Positions 1 through 12,226 of a DNA stretch of 64,000 bases are shown here, in pieces. Source of the DNA: Dasypus novemcinctus. Taxonomy: Eukaryota > Chordata > Mammalia > Cingulata > Dasypodidae. Both the position numbers and the translations under genes were made by a program. The notes under the pieces were generated by a model, which saw only the letters and a program-made list of their open reading frames with translations, ran no database searches and was not told where the DNA came from. Position 1 is the stretch's first letter. Every line of letters begins with the position of its first letter. The DNA lies in contig NC_080694.1 in the NCBI RefSeq assembly GCF_030445035.2, positions 76,099,257 to 76,163,256 of the forward strand. Reading direction: 5' to 3'.

Positions 1-1244
1 TGATCAGATAAATAGCAATTAAGACTGTTCAATAAATGTTCTTTAATCTACATAAGGCAGGAATCCATATCACTGATGAGTTTCTTGTTTTTAAGACTGT
101 CCCTTTCTCACCGTAGGATGCCAGGCTAAAGGTCATATTAATGTCTGAGTGTACAAACCAGAGCCAAGAACCTGCAGGCGAATCCTCAGGGACAAGCTCA
201 TCACTTGCCTACTTTAATGTGGGGGAATGTTCTGCGCATTGACCCTGCACATGCAGATGCAGAGTGCATCGTACAGGGATCAGTCGGCTTAAGAACATGA
301 CACGACACCGATGAACACTTTAGGCAGCGAACACCACAGAGAAGCTTCCAGGAACCTCCTCCCTGGCACGCCAGTAAAGCCTGGAATACGAGAGGTGAAC
401 AAATTATTAATACGGGAGTCTGATTAAAGTCTGCTTCCGTGATGAATTGTGAATAAAAGCATTAGTGAGGGAGCTTATATTAGATTTTAAGCTAAAATAA
501 TATACACAACCATTCACACACATGCATTTTCAGGGTAAAATATGTTCTCCTACATAATTGTGTATTAGGATCACACTAGCTGTTACAATTAAGAAAGCAT
601 CAAAATTTAGTGGCTTAATTACATAAAATTTAATTCCTGCTCAAATAATTACATAATGTTAACTAGATACCTACATCCCTTCCACAAAGAGGCCCCACAT
701 GTTCAACATTTGTCTGTCAAACATGCTAATGATTGGAGGGAAAAAACACATCTCCCCTTATATTGTTTACCACATTGTTAAATAACATGACCTTTCATCC
801 AGTTGCTGAGAAAAGAAGCAATGGCTTAAGTAAAGAAACAAACAAAAAAACCACATTTGTCTCTGCTCAAAGTACAATCAGCAGTCAGGAAGGGATTTAG
901 GACTTTTATTTTGAATGCATGAAGTATGCTGGGAATACATAGAATAAATCACAGAAGATTAATAAATAGTTTATAGTAAATGACTTTGGCATTGGCATCT
1001 CTTTGGAAAACTAAAATGATGACTCTTACAGTTTCTATGATCTTCATGGTTTTCAGTCTGCAGTAAATTCTGAATGTAACTGATTCATCACTGAATTTGA
1101 GAATTCTTAATAATACACTGAAATCATGTACCCAATAGAGGTTTTGAAAGTTATTTAAAGAAACGGAAATAAAAGAAGTTATAACTGATTATGTGTGTTT
1201 ACTTTTACTTATTACCTTTCAGTTCAAACAGTTAACTTAAATCA
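1..1244. other. Upstream intergenic DNA of the olfactory receptor gene
   Basis: No coding region is supported here. Positions about 210-400 are more GC-rich than the rest and could be an old LTR fragment, but no boundaries are visible. A polypyrimidine tract ending in CAG at about 1210-1222 looks like a splice acceptor 22 bases before the receptor start codon. That fits the usual olfactory receptor arrangement of one or more non-coding 5' exons joined to a single coding exon. Confidence 0.5.
1208..1222 (+). promoter_or_regulatory. Likely splice acceptor of the receptor coding exon
   Basis: Pyrimidine-rich run ending TTTCAG just upstream of the start codon. Receptor genes normally splice a non-coding first exon here. 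The first exon itself cannot be identified. Confidence 0.5.
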
Positions 1245-2177
1245 ATGGTGGGAAAGAACGAGACAACAGGAGTGGATTTTATCCTCCTGGGGCTCTTCTC
1301 CAGCATGAAGCATGCTGACGTCCTCGTTGGGGTGATCACCCTCATCTACCTTGCTGCCCTCACTGGGAATTCCACCCTGATTCTCCTCATCCTGGTGGAG
1401 ACCCAGCTCCACACACCCATGTACTTCCTTCTCAGCCAGCTGTCCCTCGTCGACTTGCTCTTCATTTCCACCACAGTCCCCAAGATGGTCATGGACTTTT
1501 TCTCAGGTAAGAAAAACATCTCAAACATAGGCTGTGGGACACAGATGTTTTTCTATCTGATGGTGGGGGGAGCGGAGTGCATTCTCCTGACTCTCATGGC
1601 TTGTGATCGCTATGTGGCCATCTGCCATCCCCTGAGATACCCAGTCATCATGAACCAGAGGGTCTGCCAGAAGATGGTCACAGCATCCTGGGTTGGCGGT
1701 ATGTCAGATGCAGTAGTTCAGACCATGTACACCATGCACTTACCTAAATGTGGCCACAAGGAGATAGATCATTTTTTCTGTGAAGTCATGGCTATTCTGA
1801 GTTTTTCCTGTGAGAATACCTCTGTATATAAGTTGGCAATTCTTGTGACAGGCATTGTTCTACTCCTTATTCCTCTTGCCATCATCTTTTCCTCCTACAC
1901 TGTCATCTTCATCACTGTCTTTCACATGAATTCACCCAAAGGGAGGAAGAAAGCTCTGACCACTTGCTCCTCCCACCTGGTGGTCGTGGGGCTCTTTTAT
2001 GGTCCAGCCATGTTCACCTACATGACTCCTGGTTCCTCACACAGTCCTGGTCTGGAAAAGGCTGTATCAGTGTTAAGTTCAATCATTGCTCCTACACTGA
2101 ACCCCTATATTTATAGTCTGAGAAACAAGGATGTTTTAGGGGCATTGAAAAAGGTATTGGAAAGGTGTCTCTTCTGA
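1245..2177 (+). CDS. Olfactory receptor, class II, OR2 family-like, intact
   Basis: Encodes a 310-residue seven-transmembrane odorant receptor, expected in the ciliary membrane of olfactory neurons and coupled to the olfactory G protein. Family motifs appear in order: N-glycosylation site NET at residue 5, GN in TM1 (near 42), HTPMYFLLSQLSL at the TM2 start, MACDRYVAIC at the end of TM3 (usual form MAYDRY), KALTTCSSHL at TM6, and NPYIYSLRNKDV at the end of TM7. The conserved extracellular cysteines are present. The length is normal and no stop interrupts the frame, so it looks functional. The start is the first ATG after a good splice acceptor, which is typical of this family. The closest group by eye is the OR2T/OR2L/OR2M type, but the exact orthologue cannot be named. 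No second receptor gene is visible in the window. Confidence 0.95.
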   Translation: MVGKNETTGVDFILLGLFSSMKHADVLVGVITLIYLAALTGNSTLILLILVETQLHTPMYFLLSQLSLVDLLFISTTVPKMVMDFFSGKKNISNIGCGTQMFFYLMVGGAECILLTLMACDRYVAICHPLRYPVIMNQRVCQKMVTASWVGGMSDAVVQTMYTMHLPKCGHKEIDHFFCEVMAILSFSCENTSVYKLAILVTGIVLLLIPLAIIFSSYTVIFITVFHMNSPKGRKKALTTCSSHLVVVGLFYGPAMFTYMTPGSSHSPGLEKAVSVLSSIIAPTLNPYIYSLRNKDVLGALKKVLERCLF

Positions 2178-2600
2178 ATGTAAAACTCTCCGTATTTTTA
2201 CTTCACAACATCTAATGAATATTGTGTAATGTTTGAAAAGTCAGTAAATGCTTGTGATCTTTCTGTTATATGTGCCTAAATATTTGTGATCTATTGATTT
2301 GATTTGGTTTGTTGTCTATACAAATTCCACAGTTTTTCTAAATGAAATTAATGTTCATACACTTCAGTAAGAACTGAGTTTTAAAATTTGTGTTAAATTT
2401 GTTTTTAAACATTCTTTAAACATACTTATCATCAATTAAAAACTCTTCTATGCTTATGGAATGTGCTTGCAATTGTTGTATCTACCCAGTATACTTAAAT
2501 GTCAAATGGGAATATAAAAATTACTTCACAAGAGATTAATAAAATATCCTGGCTTTTGAATTACCTTTTAAAATACATTATTTAAAATAATATTCACCCA
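2178..2600. other. Receptor 3' flank
   Basis: AT-rich sequence without an ORF. An AATAAA lies near 2537 within ATTAATAAAATAT and could serve as the receptor polyadenylation signal. Confidence 0.35.
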
Positions 2601-2603
2601 TTT

Positions 2604-2870
2604 ATTTTTTAAAGATTTATTTTGTTTATTTAGTCCCCTCTTGCCACTTGTGCTCACTGTCTACTCTCTGTGTCCATTCACTGCACATACTTTCTGTGCC
2701 TGCCTCATTTGTTGCATCATCTTTCTGTGCCAGCTCTCCACACACATGGGCTGTCAGCTCTCTGTGGTTGCAAGCCAGCTTGCTTTCACCAGGAGATCCG
2801 GAGAACCAAATCCAGGACCTCCCATTTGGTAGAGGGGAGCCCAATTCCTTGAGCCACATCCACTTCCCTC
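2604..2870 (-). repeat. tRNA-derived SINE, older diverged member
   Basis: The plus strand begins with a T-rich tail containing TTTTTTAAAGATTTATTT and ends in the tRNA-like head (AACCAAATCCAGGACCTCCC followed by TTGAGCCACATCCACTTCC), so the element points to the minus strand. It shares the tail and head organisation of the other SINEs here, but its body is shorter and differs. Small ORFs on both strands are incidental. Confidence 0.75.
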
Positions 2871-3930
2871 ACCTATTCACTTTTGCTGTAGGAACAGTAC
2901 AGTACAAAAATATTAAACAATGATTTTAATTTCAGCATACAGTAATATCAGGAGCTAACAGTCAAATGATAAAAAGAAACTACAAGATGAGTAATCTATT
3001 GTTAATTAGAGTATGATTACTAAAGAACAAAGCTTACTTAGGCAGACAGAATGCTAATGCTATTATGTTGGAAGAAATAGGCAAGTTATGCAGACCACTA
3101 ATTTTGATGTATAGCATGATCAATTTCTTAAAATTTCATGCCTTATGGATGTTCATTTTACTGTTCCTTTACTTTTTACTACATTAGTGCCTCCTATTTT
3201 TCTGCACTGCTTGCAGTCATAGAGACCTTCTTTCTGGGCATGCAACATCCTTTCCTTTGGAGAATAACACCTTCCCATGTCTATGTGTTTCCAGTTTAAC
3301 AAAAACACTATACAACCTCTCACTACAACAATTGGCATCTAAATCAGGCATGGAGTCCATGAGCCTAAATTCCATGAAAGCAGTTCTAAATTTACTAAGT
3401 GCCTTAGCCTAGAACCAAAAAAATTATCTGCTCTTACAAGTAGCCAATAAATATTTGTCAACTGAATGGAAGGTTCCTTTTAAATTAAAATGAGAACTAT
3501 AAAACACACATGTGCATTCTAAGCCAACACATTAACTCAATTAAATCTGTCTTCAAAAGGAAGTTTATGGTAGTATTGGTTATAGCAGAGAAAAAGTGGA
3601 AATAAATAGAATACTTATAAAAAAATAATATCCACCACAAGGAACATTTTTTAGAAATTAAAAATAACACATTAGATATCTGCCAGTATACTATACCACT
3701 TTTTTTCATGAGTTTTATTACATAATTAAGCAAAGGAAAATAATGTTTATAATGCCATCTATTTTTTCATGGTTAAATATGCCAGAACAATACCTGAAAC
3801 AACATGGCTGAATTGATTACATATTGGATTCACCCCCTGATAGGCAGAATTCAAATCCTCTGCAAAAAAAAAAGCAACCTAAATCCCAAATTGAGGCTAC
3901 ACTGAATCCTAAACTCACAATTTTAGATCA
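2871..3930. other. Intergenic AT-rich DNA
   Basis: No gene, RNA or confidently named repeat is recognised. Short ORFs are what is expected by chance in AT-rich sequence. Confidence 0.5.
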
Positions 3931-3939
3931 AGAAACATT

Positions 3940-5970
3940 CAAAGAAGTGCCCCTTTTTTTACTAAGAATCTAAACTCTGAGATTCTGGAACTCTGTCTCT
4001 CCTCCATCCTTATTTCATTCATTTGAATCAGACTTGCATCATAGTCTGATAAGTCTCCTTGCCTCTTCTGTACTTCTTCTATTTTTCCCTTATAAGAATC
4101 CCTCCCTCCCCCCCCACCCAAAATAAGTGTCTTGCAAATCTAATCCCTCTTGTCTGCTTCTCAGAGACCAGAATTAAACCCAGTGCTACTGCCAAGAAAA
4201 TAGTAAGATCTGGGGAACTGGGTCTTGCCCACTCACCACCAGGTGGGTGAAGAAGACACCACGGTGACTGGCAGGTGCGGCTTGGATAGTCCCTCATGAA
4301 AAGTAGTAAATAATTGTTAATATTTTACTGGTTGTGACCTGGGAAAATCTCTCAGCAGAACAAGAACAGCTTTGGACAGGTAATGATCCAGATAGTTACA
4401 TTATATGGGGAGCTAAGGTTACATTATAAAGGCAGCTTTATGAAGCAGGATACACTAATGGGGAATTAATCAGAGGCAGAGAAACCTAATATTAAAAAAG
4501 AACAAAGCTGAACCATTGTAAGGCAGGAAAGGAAAATGTCAGATAATAGAAAGGGGGCACTGAGTTAGGGAGCAAAGTTAAACAAATCATATGAGCTCGG
4601 AGGAAAATTCTGCATTTAAAGAAAAAGAAAAGATCAGGATTCCCAGGAGGAACACAGGAAAAGAAGTTTTCTCCAGAGGATGAAACAATGGTGCATAAAA
4701 AGGCAATCTTTCAATTTGAACCACATATCTAGGACAAGAATCAGGTTCAGAAAATGTGAGAAAATCTGAACAGTTAAACATAGACTACTCTAAAAACTCA
4801 GAGTAAGTTACACCGAGTATCACAGAAAAGCCTTATCAAATAGGTAATCTGCAATAAAACCCTGGGCAAGATGGAAAACTGACCTTTAGATTCAGAAAGT
4901 CAAAATAATGTGATGAATAGACATCAGGAAAAAAACAAAAACAAAAACAAAGAACTACAACAGGCCATGCTAAGAAATGGGAATATGTGGCTCAGCCAGG
5001 AAAACAAATTATATGTTTGTTTTTAAATCTAACAATGCATTAATTGCTTTCTATTTGGCCAGTCTATTATTTCTTTTCTTCTTATTTGATCTTATTTTGG
5101 AATAATTGCAATTTTTTTTATGATTCTATTTAATATTCTGATGACCCCCCTGTTAAAACCTTACAGGACATATTTTAATTTATCATAGATGACTTCAATT
5201 AAATTATAACACTTATTTTTAAAGTTTATGAACTATACAATTATACACTTTCATTTCCCATTTCCTGGACTATTTGTTATTCCTGTCACTAATTTTATAT
5301 GCACATGAAATAAAAATCACACCTCATTGATGTTACATTACTTTCAACAATCAACTATATCCTCTAAATATGTAAATATTTAGGAAATAAAGTCTTGTAC
5401 TGTCTCTATATTTATCACTCTCCATGATTTACATTCAAGACTTGGGTTTAGGCAAGACCTTGGGTAATAAATCCAGTGGGATATATTAAGATCCTCCTCA
5501 ATAGAACAAAAATATTAGGAAAAATCCAGAGAAAGATTTTTCAAAGTTTACCATAAACTAAAACTCAGAAAGATGCACTAGGTACTAAATCTGGGGAAAG
5601 CAGAATATTATAGATAGAAATATAACTAAAAAGTTTGGATTAGTTCAATTTATTGAAGAACTTTGTTCTCCATATAGTATTAAGTGCCATAAGGAAACTG
5701 CACCTCTATTTATACCACTAGCATTCCAAAATAAGAAACAAATTTTTAGTTAAATGTGCAAATTAATGTGTATGAAGTTTATTGTCAACTAGCAATGAGT
5801 GCTAAATCTACATGATGATCCCTCGGTATAAGGTAATGATGACTTCATTGTTTCCTTTCAGTTGTCCTGGACAACCAAGCCAGTACTTTCTGTATGGAGC
5901 AGGTAGAAAGATAGGAAACCACAGCAGCATTTTGAGGGTGGATGGAATTAGGTCATTGTATCAGACAGAA
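3940..5970. repeat. Left arm of an inverted paralogous block
   Basis: Read in reverse complement, this stretch matches 54.24-57.2 kb. Shared landmarks include the CCACCTGGTGGTGAGTGGGC run (about 4230), TAAGTTACACC near 4805, AATCCAGTGGGATATATT near 5475 and CTGGACAACCAAGCCAGTAC near 5870. It holds no coding region. It may be an old segmental duplication, common in receptor clusters, or two copies of one long ancient repeat that I cannot name. Confidence 0.75.
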
Positions 5971-6310
5971 TTCTTCAGAGAAACAAAAACAATGGAATTT
6001 AGGCAGATACAGATAGATGATAGATAATTAGATAGATGATAGATGGTAGATTTACAGATAGATATGGATATAGATATAGATACAGATATAAAGATGATTA
6101 GTTTAGGAAGATTGCTCAGATGATTGTGGAGGCTGACACGTCCAAAATCTACTAAGGTATACTGGCAGTTTGTAAACTCCATAAAGAATTTCTTCTATTT
6201 TTGGAAACCCCATATTTTGTCTGAAGTTCTTCAAATGACTGGTTGAAGCACACCCATTTTTAGAGGGTAATTTTCTTCAAGTCAGCTGATTAAATATGAC
6301 AGAAGGGGGA
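5960..6310 (-). repeat. Old dispersed repeat with GATA microsatellite
   Basis: The sequence AATTCTTCAGAGAAACAAAAACAATGG is followed by GATA-type short repeats (about 6008-6092) and then by GTGGAGGCTGACACG. The same arrangement, reversed, occurs at 53.83-54.30 kb. This is a familiar mammalian interspersed repeat whose exact family name I cannot give. Confidence 0.6.
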
Positions 6311-6649
6311 GTGTACATGTAGGAGACGATTGCAGTGCACAACCAGAGTTATTGGCCTGCTACCATCCCTGCCCTTCCCAAAAATTAATGTAGCTTCTGG
6401 GAATGACTACAGGGGGCTGCTCTGTATGACCTTCAGTCTCATTTACCTCTCCGATAGCAGTCATTTCTGGATGTGTTCTCAACTCATGTCTTCCGAATGA
6501 ACACTCTGAAAAAAACATTAATGGAAGGTTCTAGAAGCTACATTTGTATTCCCTGATCATTCTTTCTTTGTCAAATGAGGATAAATTAACTCCTACCATA
6601 TTTTCCTTCCCCAGATTGTTTTTAAATAGTATTTATGGAGCATATAATA

Positions 6650-7110
6650 TTTATATATTTATTTTTCTATTAAATGTTTTATTTTAGACTAGCTTTAGAT
6701 TCAAAGAACAGTTGAAGAATACAGAGGGTTCCCATGTACTTCACACACAGATTCCCCAATTGTTAGTATTTTACATTTGTTTGATATATTTGTCAAAACT
6801 AATGAAGCAGTAGTGATACATTATTGTTAACTAAAATACACACTTTATTTGGATTTTCTTTATTTTTACCTGTAATCCACTTTTGATCTCAAGAATATAT
6901 GAAGGATACCATGTTCCATTACTTTTCATGCCTCCTTAGGCTCCTCCAGATCATAATAGTTCTCAGACATTTTTAAAAATTACCTTGACAGTTTTAAGGA
7001 GTATTTTGCAGAATGTTCCATCTCTTCATTACTGGATTACCATTATATTTTGGTGGGAAGAATACCACAAAGTGCCATTTCATCACAGTATATCAAGGGT
7101 ACATGCTATC
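6650..7110 (-). repeat. Ancient L1 3' end, L1ME/L1MC-like
   Basis: Reads as the reverse complement of an old L1 3' region: CAGAGGGTTCCCATGTACTTC, CCCCAATTGTTAG, CCTTGACAGTTTTAAGGAGTA, AAAGTGCCATTTCATCAC and ATATCAAGGGTACATGCTATCAA appear in the expected order. It stops abruptly at about 7110, where a younger L1 insertion begins. Confidence 0.6.
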
Positions 7111-7111
7111 A

Positions 7112-8030
7112 ATACAATTTTTAAAAATTTAATTTAATTTATTTTTATTGTATTTTTGAAGATATATAGATTACAAAAAATGTTATATTAAAAAATACAA
7201 GAGGTTCCCTCATACCCCACTCCCCATCCCATCCTACTCCTCCCATATCAATAGCCTCTTTCATCATTGTGGCACATTCATTGAATTTGGTGAATACATT
7301 TTGGAGCACTGCTGCACCACATGGATTATAGTTTACATTGTAGTTTACACTCTCCCCCAGTCCATTCAATGGGATATGGCAGGATATATTATGTCCAGAA
7401 TCTGTCCCTGAAATAACATGTAGGACAACTCCAAGTCCCGAAAATGCCCCCCCATCACGTCTCTTCTTCTCTCTCCCTGCCCTCAGCAACTACCATGCCC
7501 ACATTCTCCAGATCAATGCTACAGTTTCTCCCATTAATTGTGACAATAGTTCTATAGTAGAATACCAATAAATCCACTCTAATCCACATTCCATTCCTCC
7601 ACCCTGTGGACCCTTGGATAGCAATGTCCACTCCACCTCTATATTGAGAGGCAGCCTAGATCCCATATAGTTGCTGGATATGATTCTCCTTCTTGGAGTT
7701 GTAGGCACTGTTAGTTCCCTGGTGTGGTGGTTGACCATCTTCACCTCCCTGTTAACTGACCTGGGTAAGTCAATGAACCAGAGAGCAGGAGTTGCAACTC
7801 TACTGAAGGACAGGCCCCAGCTGGCACATGGCCAGTCCAGAGATTCAAGTCTCCTGTCTATACACCAACACCAGCGCCAACCACAAGTTCAGTAAAAGTG
7901 ACAGAAGAGGCCTGTGTAGAAAGTTCATATCTGAGTCCAACTTCATCACACTCAGGAACACAAATTCCAAACTAGGGCCCACAGACAAGGCACTGAACTC
8001 CAGAGCCATCTGCCATGATTTGTACAGGGA
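7112..8030 (-). repeat. L1 3' UTR, sense part of an inverted L1 insertion
   Basis: Matches the lineage-specific L1 3' UTR seen at 10.5-11.5 kb and 61.8-62.7 kb, starting with the T-rich complement of the poly(A) end followed by AATGTTATATTAAAAAATA and the C-rich CCCCACTCCCC run. At about 8030 the match switches to the opposite strand. ORFs on either strand here are not genes. Confidence 0.8.
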
Positions 8031-10320
8031 TGGGATAAGATGGGGGCATAGGGTTACTATTGGGTGGGGCTTTGCAGGCTTGATGGGTGCAAGGGTTGGG
8101 AGGATTGGTCAGATAGCCCAAAGAATTTGAGGGAGGGTTGGGGGGAACAGTGGAACATGGGAGATTATCAGGTATGTGGTTGAAACTAAAATGTTGAGAA
8201 AACTCTTTAGAACATATAATAAGGAAGGATTACCTGTTTAAGGTGCTAATGGGGTGGGGGCGCATCTGGCACAGGAGCAGGGTTCTAGGGAGTGTGTGAG
8301 TGTTTATCTTGTCATAGTGTGTTATATCATTGAGTGGAGGCCCATACAATGAGTGCGAAGGTGTACCCACATCCTGGTAAGGGCTGATGTTCTCAAAAGA
8401 GGGAATTGTGTCTCTTGAGAGAACTGGTGGCTCCCAGTAGGGGAGGACAGTATAATATGTGAAGCCCTGAGCATTGTTTTAAGTATCTGTGAATCTGGTC
8501 CTTCAAGCAGTGAAGCTCAGTTGTCACTGTGAACCCTGAGCAGAGGGGGAGAGAGGACTAGAATAGATGGAAGCACGGAAACTGGGGGCAATGGAAGTGT
8601 TCCACAAGATTGTGCAATGATGGATATAGGAAATGTTAAATTTCACCAAAAATATATAAAAGTCTACAGGCAAAAATGTAAACCATAATGTAAACCATAA
8701 TGTAGCCAAAAATTTAGAAAATTGTACAGGTCTAAAATATCAACCATAATGTAAGCCAAAATGAAACCATGATTGATAGTTATGCTTCAATATCTGTACA
8801 TCAGCTGCAGCAAATATAACATGAACATGTAAAAAGATCACTGCTGGGGAAGGGGAAAAAGGTTTGACAGTGCATATATGGGAGTCCCCTATATTGTTTA
8901 TGTGACTTTATTATGATCTAAAACTTTTTGAAGACAAAATTAAAAATTAGGGGAAAAAAAGGATGTAGATCCTGAGGAAGAAATGAAAGAAATTGCCTTG
9001 CCACTGCACATACAGGGCAACACCTATTACAGTGATGAAAGGCAAAATATAAAAAACAAAGCTTTATGATATTTTTCATTTTGTAATATCCCAATTATTT
9101 TACATTATTTTAGTTTTCCTAAATTAGTATGCATTCTATTTCTAAGCTTTAAATCTATCACTATTATTTCATTTTCCTTTTAATTGAATTTGGCAATTTA
9201 TTAGGCTTCATTTTTTAAGAAGTTTTGACCAAGGAGGGGTTCAACTATGGCAGGGGAGGAATGCTGGTGTGGGGTGCTATGAATGGGGGACACATGGTTG
9301 GGAGGGTGTTCTCCAGAGCAGGTATATAGGGTAAAATTAAATGTTTGGATATTCGTTGGTATTTTCTTAGTAGTTACTGTTACAAATGACAAGTGAGGGA
9401 GTGCTGAGTTCTTAGCCAGGAGAGCTCTGTCACATTCCCCAATGGAACAGCAACAGTCCCCCAAGCTCAAGGGCAAAGACTGGTGAAGAAGGATGTTCCA
9501 ATAATGAGCCCCTGGTACTGAAGACTATGCTTATGAGCCTATGTGCCTGAAATTTTTAAAAAAGATTTATTTATTTATTTCCCCTCCCCTCCCCCCCACC
9601 CAGGTTCTCTGTGTCTATTTGCTGTGTCTTTGTCTGCTTCTGTTGTTGTCAGTGGCATGGGAATCTGTGTTTCTTTTTGTTGCGTTCTCTTGAGTCAGCT
9701 CTCCGTGTGTGTGGCTCCATTCCTGGGCAGGCTGTACTTTCTTTCGTGCTGGGCGGCTCTCCTTATGGGGCACACTCCTTGTGCGTGGGGCTCCCCTATG
9801 CAGGGGGCACCCCTGCGTGGCAGGGCACTGCTTGTGCGCATCAGGACTGCGCACGGGCCAGCTCCACACGGGTCAAAGAGGCCCGGGGTTTGAACCGCAG
9901 ACCTCCCATGTGTGCCTGAAATTTGAACTAGATTTGGAGCTGCAGGGTGCCTAAGAGTTACCCCCTGAGAGCCTTCAATTTGCTTAAATGTGGCCACTTT
10001 CTAAGCCATATTCAGAATGTAAATGAGTTACCTTCCCCCCAGAGCATGACTTGACTCCCAGTGATGAGCCTCCCTGGTGCCTAGGGATTACTACCAATCA
10101 CTAAATGGTGATGCAACTAAAAAAGACCTTGAACAAAAGGGGAAAATGGTAAAGTCAAATGAGATTATATGGCTAAAAGTCTTCAAAAAGAGTCAGGAAG
10201 TCATCAGAGGGGTCACACTTATGCACTCCTCAGCAGGATCCCAGAGAGATCCAAAGTAGATACAACCACAGGTTGCTCCTGTGGGCTATGGAGACACACA
10301 GGTTCTACATTCATGGAAGT
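8030..10320 (+). repeat. Inverted 5' portion of the same L1 insertion
   Basis: From about 8030 the sequence matches the same L1 3' UTR, but now on the plus strand (compare the reverse complement of 26.99-28.8 kb). It ends near 10310 at the consensus point where the minus-strand part begins. Adjacent consensus segments joined head to head are the signature of twin priming during L1 integration. A DAS SINE lies inside it. Confidence 0.75.
9556..9910 (-). repeat. DAS-type tRNA SINE with target duplication
   Basis: T-rich tail with AAAGATTTATTTATTT, GC-rich body (TTGTTGTCAGTGGCATGGG, CATTCCTGGGCAGGCTG), and head ending GTTTGAACCGCAGACCTCCC. It is flanked by the direct repeat TGTGCCTGAAATTT at about 9542-9555 and 9911-9924. 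It is inserted in the inverted part of the L1. Confidence 0.9.
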
Positions 10321-10507
10321 ATATAATATTTAAACATACATATAGAGAGAGTTTGACAAATATCAAAAATTAGTGCTATCGTTTAAGTTCCCTTCCAACT
10401 TAAGGAAGAGTCCTTCGCTTATCTTACTCACACCCCATTACATGTCTTCCCTCAAATAGCCACTACTTAAATGTTTAAAACTAGGGCCTACTTTAGCAAT
10501 AATATAC

Positions 10508-11533
10508 TTTTATTTTTTTGTCTTTATTTATTTTTTTAATGTTACATTAAAAAATATGAGGTCCCCACATACCCCACCCCCACATCCCACTCCTCCCATA
10601 TCAACAACCTCCTCCATCATCATGGGACATTCATTGCACTTGGTGAACACATCTCTGAGCACTACTGCACCACATGGACAATGGTCAACACTATAGTCTA
10701 CACTCTCCCCCAGTCCACTCAGCGGGCCATGGCAGGACATACAGTGTCCAGCAACTGTCCCTGCAGTACCACCCAGGACAACTCCAAGTCCCCAAAATGC
10801 CCCCACATCACATCTCCTCTTCCCTCTCCCTACCCTCAGTGGCTACTGTGGCCACCCTCTCCACATCAATGCCACATTTTCCTCCATTTCTAATCACAAT
10901 AGTTCCAGAAGAGAATATCAGCAAGTCCACTCTAATCGATACTGTACTCCTCCACCCTGTGGACCCTGGGGTGGTTATGTCCACTCCGCCTCTATATTGA
11001 GAGGGGGCTTAGATTCCATTTGGATGATGGATGCCATTCTCTTGCTTGCAGTTGTAGGCACTCTTGGCTCCCTGGTGTGGTGGTTGACCTTCTTCACCTC
11101 CCTGTTAGCCAACAGGGGTAAGTCCAATAACCCAGAGGGTAGGAGTTGCAAGTCAGTGGAGGCTCAGGGCCTGGCTATCACATTGACAGTTCAGAGATTC
11201 AGGTCCTCTGAGTATACACCAAACCCCAGAGCCAACCATGGTTCAGGTAAAAGTAACAGGAGAGGCTTGTGAACAAAGATCACATCTGAGTCCAACTCCA
11301 TTACACTCAGGAACACAAACTCCAAAGTAGTGCCAACTGACATGGCACTGAACTCCATCTGCCATGACCATAGAACCTGTGGGTCTCTGTAACCCTCAGA
11401 AGAACCAATATCTGGGCTTGTATCTACTTTGGCTGTCTCTGGGACCCCGGTGAGGCATGCATAAGGGTGACCCCTCTGATGACCTCCCAACTCTTTTTTG
11501 GAGACTCATAGCCATATAAACTCATTTATCCTT
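10508..11533 (-). repeat. Large nested L1, segment 1 (3' end)
   Basis: The T-rich start, TAATGTTACATTAAAAAATATGAGG and the following C-rich stretch mark the 3' end of a minus-strand L1. The match to the copy at 61.86-62.85 kb is colinear and breaks exactly at the ERV-A left LTR, then resumes at 26914. This shows that ERV-A was inserted into this L1. Confidence 0.85.
11528..11533. repeat. ERV-A target site duplication, left
   Basis: ATCCTT, repeated at 26914-26919. A 6-bp duplication is usual for betaretroviral integrase. The copy near 62860 shows the sequence TCCTTTCCATTT with no insertion. Confidence 0.85.
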
Positions 11534-11891
11534 TGTTCCGGAACGGGAGCTCTGGATCCTAGGAGGGAAAGAATGGTATGGGACAAGAAAGACACAAGGA
11601 ATGACAGCAGGACAGTATTCTGATCAAGCTGCAAAACTTTATTAAGGGGACTGAGCATATATATTCTAGGGAGGAGGGGTGGTGGTGGGTAAGGATAGGT
11701 GGCAGTCTGGGATTGGCTGCTGCTGTTGCTAGGGTGGGAGGCAGATTTGAGGTAAGAACTTTTGGCGGGAACTGTTTCTGTAAAGAAGGGGGGAGGGTGA
11801 CCTAAGCTATTGTTGTATCAGCTCAGGCGACCATGTTACCGGCATTGCTGAAAGGTAGATTCTATGCATGCTGCCTTAATCTCCCACAACA
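11534..11891 (-). repeat. ERV-A 3' LTR
   Basis: About 358 bp, TG...CA, matching 26542-26913 with roughly 6 percent difference by eye. It lacks about 12 bp near its left end. In retroviral sense it contains ATATATGCTCAG (TATA region) about 15 bases before AATAAAG, so the poly(A) signal lies in U3 as in betaretroviruses. Confidence 0.9.
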
Positions 11892-11903
11892 TCTCCTTCC
11901 TTT
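11892..11903 (-). promoter_or_regulatory. ERV-A polypurine tract
   Basis: In retroviral sense AAAGGAAGGAGA directly abuts the 3' LTR. This is the expected primer site for plus-strand DNA synthesis. Confidence 0.75.
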
Positions 11904-12226
11904 GTTTTTCAAAAGGATGGAGGAAGAATGCTCATCGAGCACTCTTTTGGCATTAACCTGCTGGGGGAAGTAGAGGCCTCATTCCCCATGTTGTTTGTGG
12001 CTCTGTTTTTCTGGGGAGGGGAATTTGGGGTAGGATTCATGCAGAGCGAACCCCTATGCTAATGAGGCATGCTTCTCAAGGAGCTCGAAAATGGCCTTTA
12101 ATTGTTTTGACCCTCCTTTGGAGTGCTTTGCCTTGAACCCAGCGGTACCAATCAAAGCATAGTTTCAAGTTATATGCTGTTCCCATAGGAGGGGACTTTT
12201 CACCCGTGAGGGTGGGCAGCAGTTAG

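Noticed and set aside
9611..9997. Overlapping ORFs of about 100 codons at 9.5-10.0 kb
   Set aside because: All derive from the DAS SINE body and recur at the other SINE copies.
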